NCBI RefSeq assembly: GCF_010389155.1
Contig: NC_057764.1
Coordinates: 14,880,001-14,944,000, forward strand
Direction: 5' to 3'
DNA: 64,000 bases
From: Erigeron canadensis
Lineage: Eukaryota > Streptophyta > Magnoliopsida > Asterales > Asteraceae
Below the pieces are notes generated by a model. The model ran no database searches. It saw only the letters and a list, made by a program, of their open reading frames with translations, and was not told where the DNA came from. The position numbers were made by a program, and so were the translations under genes. Below, piece by piece: positions 47,260 through 57,626 of the stretch; position 1 is the first letter of the stretch; the number at the start of each line of letters is the position of its first letter.

Positions 47260-47657
47260 ACAAAGGGCTCCTTTGGATTATCAACACCTAAAATTAAACC
47301 ATAGATGTCTCTCTTCCTAGGAGCTTTGAGCATAATCCATTCTTCTGGAATAACAAAACCCGGCTTCAAGATGTATGCCTCCTTTTCTGTGAAATGAACA
47401 TTGTTGCCCTTATCACAGATCTGTGAGACACTCATTAGATTGTGAGTAAGTTGTTCCACATAGTTAACTCTTTCTAGAGTTAGTTGTCCATTGACGACAT
47501 CTCCTTGACCGGTGACGTTGCCGCCCTTGGAACCAGCAAAACTAACATACGACCCATTTATACCAGTATAATTGGACAAGAGCTTCGTGTCCCCTGTCAT
47601 GTGCCTGGAGCATCCACTGTTAAGGTACCACAAATGAATAGGTTTCCTAGGAACTCC
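47260..47657 (-). pseudogene. pol: Element C protease
   Basis: Minus strand: GVPRKPIHLWYLNSGCSRHM. The catalytic Asp of the expected DSG is Asn (AAC). The rest of the domain is well kept (YVSFAGSKGGNVTGQGDVV, NLMSVSQICDKG, GFVIPEEWIMLKAPRKRD). A one-base shift near 47265 separates it from the integrase frame. A GAC-to-AAC change is a single transition; element E shows the same residue. Confidence 0.75.
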
Positions 47658-47696
47658 CTGCACATAAAATGAGAAATATTAGTTATCATTGGGGAC
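47658..47696 (-). other. Element C gag-pro junction: 39-nt intron-like segment
   Basis: Minus strand: TTTGG|GTCCCCAATG ... TTTCTCATTTTATGTGCAG|GGAGTTCC. It contains the gag stop TAA (VPNDN stop). Length 39 nt, so gag and pro are already in one frame with only the stop between them. Either removal or stop read-through would join them. Confidence 0.5.
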
Positions 47697-50600
47697 CCAA
47701 ACCTTCATAGGTTTGGGTCGTCCCTTCTCATCCTTGAGAATCAGTTCAGTCCAATATCCATTGCAAGAAGCCATGGGTGTGACTTGATTCTCAACTTGTC
47801 TTCTCACTGGAGAAGACGTCTGACCGCTCGTTGGAGAAGGTCTTGGGGAATGAAGGCCAAAAGAGGGTCTAACACTCGAGTGAAGTCGGTTATAAAATGA
47901 ATTACGACTTGGAGATGTTTGTGACCGACTCGAACTCCCACTGAGGGTAGTGAATCTTTGTCCCATAGGAGAAGAACCTTTTGGTGGAGATTCACGTCGT
48001 TGAGGTATAGTAAACGGTTTTGTGGAAGATTGAACTGCTTTAGTCTTATAAACCTGTTTATCATTACCTAACCCCCTTTTTCCTTCCGAGGTGGAAACCT
48101 TTGAAGGAGAACCCAATCTCCGAGGTCGATTAGGACATACACTGTAAACATGACCTTTTTCATGACAAGCAAAGCAAGAGAGGACCTTAGTTTTTTTCTT
48201 TGTATCTACCTTATTATTGGTACTTACAGATTCACTACTGTCCACTGATTTACTTGTTTTACTAGGATCCTTATGGTCTTGTTTGGTCGGTGATATCCTA
48301 GACTTACTTGGGGACTTCTTTCGAGCAGGCATTAAGATATGCTTCAAAGCCTTAGTTGCTTCGACATTAACTAATTCATCTTCAAATTGACTATCCCTAG
48401 ACTGCTTAGGTAAAGGAGTTTGACGCAACTGACTTAATCGCTTCCTATCCTTAATATCAACATCCCAGACTTTATCAATCCTCTTAGGGTCAATAGATGA
48501 TAACGGAAATTCTAACTCAGTGTAGACCCTACTACTCTTACGAAGTGTAAAGTGAGTAATACTGTCTTTTTGACCATAAGAAGTGGACGAATCTAGGACG
48601 ACACCTTTCAATTTCTCTTCCTTGGTAGGTTGAGAAGAAACTCCTTTAGATGCTGCTGTCTCCTCAGTCAAAGTAGACTTAGGAGACGAGTCTTGAGATT
48701 TACCAACATCAACACTAGGTTGAAGTAGGACTTCCGGGATATTAGGTTCTACAGGAGTATAATTATTGTTGAAAGGAGGAGGCATGCTATTGTAAGAAAC
48801 CTTAGCAGAGTCAGAACTCGTAGATGGAGAGTCCCCAAATTTTTTCATATGCATCAAAAGCTCATCATGTCTAGCTGAATCAACCTTAGCTTGTAAGTCC
48901 ACTATTTCTATTCTAGCATCAGCCAGTTCTTTCTCAATAGTAGAACACTTCTTAGCTAATAATGCATAAGCTTCACCACCTACTCTTTCTACAGCCACAG
49001 CATGTTTAACTTTGTCTTTCATAGCATTAATGTCAGACTCTAAAGATTTAATCCTATCCTTTAAAAATTTTCTCTATCAGTGACAGTTAAATCTTTTTTA
49101 ATCAATTTATCTCTTTCTTCATGAGCAGCATTAACAACAGATTCTAAATGCTTAATTAGTTCATTCTTTTGTTCAATTTCATCAAACATTCGATTAACAA
49201 TTTTGCAAACATGAACAATAGTACGAAGAGAGTAAGATACCTGTTGATCTGCTTCTTTGCAGTCTGCCATGTACGCGACAAAGTCATCCACACTCATGCC
49301 TGCCGGAATTTCATACTCCTTCATCTGCTCTTCAATAGTCTTTTCAACCTTTTCAGTAGCAGAATCGTCTTTGTTCTCAGCAGCGTTCACCTCTCCAGAA
49401 TCTTTCGTATCAGCAACCTCAACCTCTTCATCCGACTCAGAATCAGTGTCATATACCTGAGTAGAAGATTCCAAGTTCGAGCTTTGAGCATTTTCATACA
49501 GATGCTCATCACTGTGGTAAACTGAGGTGTCCAAGAAATCCTCAACAGAATCTGCTATTTGAGCCATATCATCAACTATTTCGGCCAAATAAGCATTATT
49601 AGTCTCATCCTGTGGAAGATTCCAGACATAAGAACCATCAGGTTGAGCAGCTACGATAGCCTTTTCATTGCTATTTCCAGTAGTATCTTCAGTCAACAAG
49701 AGAGCTCTACTTGCATTCGGATTAAAAGAACGATTACCACCTCTATCTTGACGGGTAGGGGTAATGTTGATATCTCTCTTTGGTCGTTGCATTCGGATTA
49801 TAGCACTTAACCTTTGACTTGTCAAAGCCCTGAGTACCCCCAATAAGCTGTCGACCTGTTCGTTGCATAAACCGTTGCACTCTCCTGGTGATCATCGCCA
49901 AATTCCATTTCAGATCCATTTCTTCAACATCATCTGGATCTATTTGCCCTGAGTGCTGGATCCGTGATCCTCCCAGCAACAAAAGCTTCATGTGCAACAC
50001 ACATTGCGGCAAAAACATTCATCCTTCCCTCAGCAGATTTCATATCCATAGGCATAGACTTGTAACCAGCAGAAGTAGATGAAATGTTACCAAACGACAT
50101 ATTTCCTGGTTTGGCATTCTCATTTGTCTTTCGAGCCTTGAAACCAGCATCAGAAGCCATGAAACCTGCAGAATCATCTCCATCCATAACACAATTAGGA
50201 CCCTCTTTCGTGCCAGAAGAACCAACCCCAAAAAAGAATGCATTAATATCAGCTGTAGGATTCTTCATAGTGGCATGATAAAGAGATGGATCTTGTGTGA
50301 AGTTGTCTTGGAGATCCTTTGCCTTATCCTTCATTTCTCTGTTTCTTAATGTGGATATAACACCATCTATACGAAGAGATGCATAATCAGCTCTTTCTTG
50401 CAATCCATGACGAAATTCTTTATAAGCTTTCGGCAAACCATCCAAGAATTTATCCACTATCTCAGTAGGAGTATACTTAAGATCAAAATAGGCTAACTCA
50501 GCAAGAAGATGTTGAAATCTCAAGATAAGATCCTCAACTAGTTCGTTCTTGGTAGCATTAAAGCAATCAAATTGTTTCTTAAGCATCTTAACTCTATTTT

Positions 50601-51021
50601 GCTTCAATAATGGATCACCTTCACAGTGAGCTTCAATAGCATCGAACAATTGCTTTGAAGTCTTGTACTCCTGTTTAGGAAACAAGTGCACTAATTCTTG
50701 AGGAATGCACATCCTAAGAGTAGAAAGAGCCTTAACTTCAACAGTATACAAGGATTTTTCTTCACCTTTTAACTCTCCTACCTTGTAATTAGTTGTAACA
50801 CCGTTTACTGTAAGAGTTGGCCATTCATATCCTTCAGTGATCATAATCCACATGTTCAAATCTTCCCGTTGAATATAATCTTCAAATCGACCTTTCCACG
50901 CCCAGAAGTCAGCCAATGAAACTAACTTCGGTGGAGAATTAGTACGTCCAACGAGATGATCATGATAGACAAGAGAATTCAGGTATTGAGCAACAGCAGT
51001 GTTGGTTGACGAGGAAGCCAT
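47697..51021 (-). pseudogene. gag: Element C gag
   Basis: ATG at 51021 (MASSSTNTAVAQYLNSLVYH). The helical Gag domain (LADFWAWKGRFEDYIQREDL, LFDAIEAHCEGDPLLKQNRV, EIVDKFLDGLPKAYKEFRHG) is open to about 49955. Frameshifts near 49955, 49765 and 49068 (the last in a T-run) break the tail. The position where a first zinc knuckle is expected reads [14 protein letters not shown], without the remaining Cys/His. A knuckle CFACHEKGHVYSVC lies at about 48129-48170. A coiled coil (ELADARIEIVDLQAKVDS) and Ser/Pro/Arg-rich segments follow, and the end is KVWVPNDN. Young age suggests some shifts are sequence error. Confidence 0.82.
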
Positions 51022-51404
51022 TTGGTGAATTTCTTGCACTGAACGAAGATAGAATATAAATTCGTTTGAATGAGAGAAACGAAGATAGGATTAACTTCGT
51101 TTGCAGGAAGGAAATGAAGATAGAATTATCTTCGTTTGAAGGAAAGAAACGAAAATAAGGCTAAATCCGTAAGGTGAGAGTAAACGAAGATAACTTGAAA
51201 TTCGTTTGAAGGAACTTAACGAAAATAAAGCTAAAAACGTTGGAAGAACTCGAAACGAAAATGAGGTTAAGTTCGTTTGCTAACTTCGTTTGAGAAAACG
51301 AAATTAGCAACAGTAAGGGTATCGGGAGGTTGATTTTCAGAGAAAAAAATCAAACAAAACGATCTCGAACCTTCGATAAGAAATCGATTGGCTCTGATAC
51401 CACT
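51022..51404 (-). promoter_or_regulatory. Element C leader: primer-binding site and AACGAA motif array
   Basis: TGGTATCAGAGC (minus) at 51391-51402, just inside the LTR, matches the initiator tRNA-Met complement. Between 51040 and 51305 I count about seven ACGAA and six TTCGT, many in AACGAAGATA..TTCGTTTG arrangement. No ORF. Confidence 0.8.
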
Positions 51405-52035
51405 TGTGAGTCCCTCGATAGCTACAGATCGCTCTCGAGATCGTCTATGATTATGTCGTGAGTGCGGAATCCTCACGAGATAACTAGTTTGATTAGTAAA
51501 CGGGTATATCGCTAATTATCAAGTAAATAATCAGCCGTATTATGCTATATTCGTTTCTATATGGTATAGAACGAACTTAGATGTCTGGAGTACGTATCTG
51601 TCGAATGTCTCTTTCATTTTAGGGTATTCATTCGTATATATATGTTTCAAGTCGAACTGGGCTTGCTGGGCTTCGTTCTTACGAACTTAGCTGCCCAGCC
51701 CATGTAACGAAGTTAATCTTCGTTTGTACCAAACGAAGTTTATCTTCGTTTGTCTCTAACGAAGATATACCTTATCTTCGTTAGATATAAGACTTAGTTA
51801 TATTCCTAAGTGTTATTAAGGAATCCTAACACATATTATGTTTGTACTTGTATATCACACAACAAACATCATAACACATATATATAACACCAAAACATGT
51901 AATCGATCATTACTGAAACATAAAGTCCATAATCTATCAATTACATATATAGATACGACATAAATTAACATAATGTCTCAATCTAAACGACATATCAAAT
52001 CTAAGTTGCTGTTGTCACATCAACGTACATCAACA
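51405..52035 (-). mobile_element. 5' LTR of element C (631 bp)
   Basis: Same length as the left LTR with five substitutions (within GGAG/GGAA, CCCAG/CCTAG, CATGT/CATGC, CTTCGTT/CTTCATT and TACGACA/TAGGACA). Target duplication GAAAA follows at 52036-52040. Confidence 0.93.
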
Positions 52036-53740
52036 GAAAAAGCCTTCATGAACCCAGTGAAGCAATGCACATCTTTACCTAACCACTCAAGTGTTTCTTA
52101 ACAAATGCTTGTTTTACTTCTCACGGAGATTTTCTAATTTCTATTAACTCTTCATTTGGAAGATGTTGATATTGAAAAAGGGTGACACTCTGCTCCAGTC
52201 CCCGACTTCATTTGATCACTTTGTGTCTAGAGCTCTTATAATTGATCATTAATTTGATCGTTATTCATTCTTTAGAACACATTTGCGTCATATCTTTGTG
52301 ATATACATGCTTATCTTTGTGATATAGCCAGAACATTTGTAGTGATATCTTAGATGATATTTCACGATGATCAAATGGAAATCCTACCATTGCTAACATC
52401 ATTTCCAGCTTTGAACGTAGGTCTCATAATTGCATTTTTGTAATTATTGAGTTAACAAGAAGTCTATTGTGACCTTGGATTTTTCCTAAAAGTCTTTAAG
52501 GATAGTAGAAAATGGTTATCGAACGCCTAGGTGACACTGACCATGGTTTACATTCTTTGAAGCAATCTTGAGGTTGGAAAGCCAAAAGACCGAACTATGT
52601 TAGAGGTTTGCTATGTGCTTTTCTCAATGATATATAGGAAATCCGATAAATGATATACATTTCTTTCGGTCATTTCATTAATCCTTTCGATTTTTGAATG
52701 CAAACGGATCATTCTTATCCGGTTTCTTTTCTCATCACCCGAACATAGAAAACACCAACACCATAATAAACTGTTTATCTCAACCACTTCAATCTTACAT
52801 TTTAGTCACCCATAGGACCAATTGGGTTGATTTATGTGGTTAGATAGATGTTTTGATGATTGATAATCCTCCATGAGCTTAATGTCAAGATTTTAGTCAT
52901 GATTATTTCTTTTAAAAAATCAAATCAATCAATGTTTGCATAATGACATTTGTTCCCAACTTTGTCATTATGAGGGGGAGAAAATAGTATGATTGATTAT
53001 TGATTAGGAAAAGAAATTAGAATGATTGATAAGGTCAAGCAGAAAAGTTTATGTTTGGTTGTTTCAATTGCTTTCAGAGATACAATCATTCAGCTTCAAG
53101 AATCAAAGATACTGTGATTACTCATGGATTAATAAGGAGCATGATTACTTTATAAGAGACTTTCCAAAACCTTTTTGAAATGTTTACTCTCAAAAGTGTT
53201 CAAGACAATGTGACAAAGATCAAAGCTTCAAAGAACAAAAGATTGAAGATTAAAGACAAAGCAGAAAAGCTTAAAAAAAAAAAGAAAAGGTATTCGTCAA
53301 ATAAAAGATCTTCACGTCATACAACAAACACTTTATCTAAAGCTACATTGCACACATCAAGGGGGAGAGTACATATTTCTGAAAATTCATTCCAAGATTT
53401 CAAAGAAATGACTTCAAGATTCGAAGATTGAAGAATTCAAGACAAGTTCATACCTTCCGCACCTCAAAAGACAACTCTGATTCATAATTCAACAATATTC
53501 GAAGATTTAATACACACACTCATCATTCTCTGTTCACAAAGAACATTGAGAAACAACAGATGATCTAACTTCAAGAAGTCCAAGACCAAGAATGAATCAA
53601 GTTCTCCAAAAACAATGAGAAAGCTTTGAAGACTTGTTTTCACACACCAATTGTCTTCATCACCGGGCTCATCAAATTCATTCCTACAAGACAAATCAAC
53701 ACGTACTTCAGACATTACAATATATCACTAAGGGGGAGAA
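52036..53740 (+). other. D2 3' non-coding region, part 2, with repeated polypurine tracts
   Basis: Continuation of D2 after C. Contains GAACGCCTAGGTGACACTGACC at 52521, polypurine-like GAGGGGGAG at 52972-52980 and AAGGGGGAG at 53359-53367, and the functional-position tract AAGGGGGAGAA at 53730-53740 abutting the LTR. A lysine-rich ORF at 53180-53431 has no recognisable domain. Repeated upstream copies of the polypurine tract are a known feature of Sireviruses. Confidence 0.7.
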
Positions 53741-54061
53741 TGTTAGAAATCCAAAAATAGTGATACATTGTAATTTAAGTTATGGACTTACTTGTTGTTA
53801 AGTCATGAGTTGATAATTTCTAAGGTTGAGGGGCTAATAGTGTTAATTAGCATAGTTAGATAGTTTGGACTATAAATAACCCTTAAATCCTTAGAAATTA
53901 TAATTTTGGCATATGAACAACACATTATTCATACAATTACATCTGAAAATCACACTCTTGATTCCAATTCTCTCTCAATACACACACAAACACCAAGAAT
54001 ACACACACTAACCAAACACCATTGTTGATGTGAATTCGGTTGATAAATCGTGTTGATTACA
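53741..54061 (+). mobile_element. 3' LTR of element D2 (321 bp)
   Basis: TGTTAGAAATCCAAAAATAG... to GTTGATTACA. Close relative of the D1 LTR at 18937-19292 but lacking its CATAACTYTTGA tandem. TATAAATA at about 53872. The flank after it (TGAAA) cannot be compared because D2's 5' end is missing. Confidence 0.85.
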
Positions 54062-54740
54062 TGAAACACAACCCAAAATGAGAATGTAAAACCAAATATA
54101 TTAACCCACCTGATTTATTATATCATCATCAATCAATATATCTTCTTCTATCTATTACTATATATCTATATCTATATAAATCTCTCCTTCGTCGTCGTAG
54201 ACAAATGGTTTCACCACGCCGATTCATTCTATAATATTAATCATCGCACTATACCATGATCAGAGACCTCAATGGGTTTGCTTTATTGGATTCTACAACT
54301 ATTGTTAAAGATCTGAATGGCAATGGCTCAACAAAGGATGCAAAAGCTATATAAAAAAAGTCTGATCATGTCGCCAGAATCTGCTGCTATTCTTTAATGT
54401 CACCGAAATCTGCTGATGTTCTTCAAAAATGAAAATGATAACCGACAACTTGTTTTCCATCCGATTGCTTACATTACATAACCCAACAAATAAAGGTGGT
54501 TACACTACATAGCTAGTTAAGTAGCTGTTACATTACATAACTATTTGGTCATAGTTGGTTACACTCCGGTGCCATTATCCCATAAAGATAAAAGTGGTAA
54601 CCGGCAACTTGTTTTGTATCCGGTTGCTTACAGTGCATAACCTAAAAAACAAAGTTGGTTACACTACATAGCTAGTCGAGTAGTTGGTTACATTACATAA
54701 CCTTTTGGTCATAGTTGGTTACATTCTGGTGCCATTATCC
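54062..54740 (+). mobile_element. Right part of the outer MULE-like transposon
   Basis: Non-coding remainder of the element whose left 26 bp lie at 7350-7375. It ends in two tandem units of about 160 bp (from about 54438 and 54598), each finishing in TGGTTACAYTCYGGTGCC followed by ATTATCC. The second is terminal, followed by the 9-bp duplication ATTTCTAAA (54741-54749). No transposase; it was a short non-autonomous element of roughly 0.7 kb or more before the retrotransposon insertions. Confidence 0.65.
54438..54740 (+). repeat. Subterminal tandem duplication, about 160 bp x 2
   Basis: ACCGACAACTTG at 54441 and ACCGGCAACTTG at 54600; TGGTTACACT.. at 54556 and TGGTTACATT.. at 54716. Both units share TAACATAACC-like blocks and the terminal GGTGCCATTATCC. 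Confidence 0.8.
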
Positions 54741-56114
54741 ATTTCTAAACAAATAAATTGACTGTGTAAGATTTGAAGTTCATGGTATAAATATAAAACC
54801 ATGTACTTTCAAACACACCCTTAAATCCGTCTACCACGAGAATAGTTTCAACCTTGAAATTATTTATCACCAATTAACTTATCTTCATTTCCCATAATAG
54901 CTCCAACATTTGAATATTCATTTACCAACATTTGGTGGAAAATTTATAATAATCTTAATTATTTTATAAAACATGCCCAATGTGTCTTACTTATAGAAAT
55001 ATTTTTTAAATACTTTTAACTTCATAAGTCTTTTCATACGCATGTATTGTCTACACATGTATATACATATATGGCTTATATGGTGTAGCTTATTACTTAA
55101 AAGTTTGACCAATCATTAATTCTAGTCAAATCTAAACTTTGATATGCAAGTCTTATATGATGTCTACTAACTTTGCAACTCTGATTTACAACCAAGTCAA
55201 TTGTATACATCTATAAACCCTTGAACCACCCCGCGGTCACTTAACCAAATGCCCTTACATTAAAACGAAAACAAGAGACACCAAGCCATGTCAATGTACA
55301 TATACCTTTGGGTGTGATATCTAAATATCATTGATCATGAATTAAGTTATCATTCACAAAATTATTAGTTTCTCCCTTCTCATAATACTACAAATACAAA
55401 AGTAATAGTTCACTATGAAATAATTAGTCTCTCCCTTCTTATATAGTTGTATGTGTGCATTTGTGTCATTCTATATGAAATAATTAGTCTCTCCCTTCTC
55501 GTAGAATTGTATGTATGCATTTGTGTAATTCTTTTTAAATAAGGCTAAGATAAACGACAAATATTTAACAATGGATAAAACCAAAAGCATTGAAATATAA
55601 CAAATTAATTAAAATCTTAAAACATCAAAATTTCGGTCTATTGAAAATGAAAAAAAAAATACAATCCTTCTATAATATAGAATAAAAGAGTAATAAGTTT
55701 TATTAAAAGATATGAAAAGATGATAAATTATTATTCACGGGTTAGGTCTTCATGTATTAGATGAAATATATTCTTCCTCTTAATATCCACTTAATTCATG
55801 TTTTACCTTTGATCATATCAATGGGATGTCGTCATCAACAATTGCCTATAACACAATTACATATACAATTAAAAGTAATTACCCAAAAATACAATTAAAA
55901 GTAGTAACATTTTTATATCAAAAAACAAAACCAGATATGGTGGATATGATAGAAACATGAATGTAAAACTACAGTTCTTCATCTTGTTGTTTCTAACTGG
56001 TGACACTTTGAAATGACAAAACATGTGTTTGTGACTTTCATAATGGTGTAATTTAAATCTCCTATCTTTAACTGATTGATCTCAAATGAGATAACAAGAT
56101 GGTTTAAGATGTTT
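54741..56114. other. AT-rich intergenic DNA, no gene seen
   Basis: Nothing protein-like in any frame. Contains a 60-bp tandem duplication at about 55411-55535 (ATGAAATAATTAGTCTCTCC repeated at a 60-base period, plus a partial third copy just before). Confidence 0.6.
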
Positions 56115-56632
56115 TAAAGAGTTATAGAGGGGGGAATACAACTTTTAAACTTAATCAGCTAGAAAATACTTTTTAATGTGGAATGTAAATTATCTAAAAG
56201 TATTTGTTCATTATCAGCTTGATTAAGATATATAAGTGAAACAATATGTAAATAAACAGAATATAAAGACAATAGAGTAAAGTGCAGTCCAAGAACAAAG
56301 TGCAAGCTGATTTTCAACTGATTCTTTTTATTAATGAATGAAAAGAATCACAAGAGTTGTGGAACAGATTAGCCTACAAATCTAACTACTTGGCTGAATA
56401 GCAAGTTACAACTTTATTTATTAACTCTACTAGCCTAAGCTGAGTACAACACGGATCCAAGCTGATAGCTCTAATTATTGTGAGAGTTAATGTTATGGAT
56501 GCACACATTCTTGAGACACAAAGCCTGGTTTATATAGGCATCAACACTGCTTGGATGCCGTCCATTTTTTTCCACGCGTCTTCATCGAATGGCTTCTGCT
56601 TTCTCACTACTGGATGACAGTGACATTGTCCT
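56115..56632 (-). mobile_element. Probable LTR fragment G, interrupted by element E
   Basis: Read on the minus strand it has a TATATAA box (about 56531-56537), a 3'-end-like ATTCCCCCCTCTATAACTC (about 56120-56145), and repeated AGCTGA/TCAGCT words (for example near 56146, 56215, 56307, 56439 and 56460). This is the architecture of a copia LTR R-U5 region. Ends are not defined and no internal domain is visible, so the call is tentative. Confidence 0.35.
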
Positions 56633-57575
56633 TGTTAGGTCCAGTTTTACTGGACTAGCTCCAGACTTGAAGACTGAAGCAATCCTGAAGATTTGTCCAG
56701 AAATTATGGAAGTCCAGTAAGCGTTTACTTGTACAGGAAATCTGGAGTCTTCCAGATTTGCTTATTGAACTTCACTCCAGTCCAGATCTACTCTACTGAA
56801 GAACATTCTCATTGAAGACAAAGTCTGAAGTTTGAAGAAGAAGACTGACATGTGGCGGTGCCCACTGGCAGACTTACCAGATCAACAACTGGAGTCCTTG
56901 TCAGTGTTCTAGACCTTACAAGTCTGAACACTGATTACGAGGAATTGACTTTATGCCTTTACACGCTTTTATCCGGATATCTCTTTTGTCCCTTGTAAAG
57001 GTTATACACGCGTGTGAAGGTGGTTGGCTAAAAGGTGACAAGTCACTAATAATGTGACTTTATCCTTGTACTTTTAGCGTTGCATTTAAAGAAAATACCT
57101 AAGTTCCTTAAATGCTCCCAACCACATTTGTACGGCAAAATAATCACTGTAGAGATTATTTTGCCTATAAATACCAAGTCATTTCCCTCTTTCAAATTAC
57201 TTTTGCAATTTGGTGAACTTGCCTAAATACTCTCGATCTAAACAGTTATACTTCACAACTTTAAGTATTTCGATCAAGGAGATTATTTAGCAAGTATAGA
57301 TCACCTGTAATTCATAAGGTTGTTTAGATACTTTGGTATTATCTAGGTTCCGCAACAACCTTGTATTTTGTTTATACATCAATAAATAACATACACATTG
57401 AAAATTACTTTTGTGTTCCACCTTTATTTAACTTGCTTATTTTTTGCTTAAGTCTTGTATTTACTTATTTATATTCTTGCATTTATATTTACGTAAATAC
57501 TAGTCCTCATCTAGTGCATACTTGACTTGCTATATTTTACACTTGTGGGTTAAACCATCAGTGAGGGACTTCACA
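56633..57575 (+). mobile_element. 5' LTR of element E (943 bp)
   Basis: TGTTAGGTCCAG...GACTTCACA, followed by primer-binding site TTGGTATTAGAGC at 57577-57589 (one mismatch to the usual TGGTATCAGAGC). TATAAATA at 57166-57173. The first ~300 bases are dense in TCCAG/CTGGA words. The 3' LTR is beyond the window. The start TGTTAGGTC is shared with B's LTR. Confidence 0.82.
57166..57173 (+). promoter_or_regulatory. TATA box of element E LTR
   Basis: TATAAATA in the context GCCTATAAATACC, matching GCCTATAAATATA on the minus strand of B's LTR at 14638-14645. Confidence 0.5.
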
Positions 57576-57626
57576 ATTGGTATTAGAGCAGGTTGCTAAA
57601 ATAACTGCTAGATCTGCTATTAACTG

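Larger units (their letters stand above)
33255..52035 (-). mobile_element. Copia element C, young, nested in D2
   Basis: LTRs 33255-33885 and 51405-52035 are both 631 bp and differ at 5 positions. Perfect target duplication GAAAA at 33250-33254 and 52036-52040. Minus orientation: primer-binding site at 51391-51402, polypurine tract at 33886-33899. Order on the minus strand: LTR, leader, gag, pro, integrase, RT, RNase H, spacer, aORF transcription unit, LTR. The apparent length of 18.8 kb includes a 100-N gap and a probably artefactual 4.04-kb duplication; without them it would be about 14.6 kb. Confidence 0.93.

Noticed and set aside
53180..53431. Lysine-rich 83-codon ORF near the end of D2
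   Set aside because: Low complexity, contains a polypurine-like tract, lies in the untranslated 3' region and has no recognisable domain.
18937..54061. D1 5' LTR and D2 3' LTR as the two ends of one element
   Set aside because: Their internal regions overlap (22083-23781 is homologous to 26645-28830) and the LTRs differ by more than point changes, so these are two separate copies.
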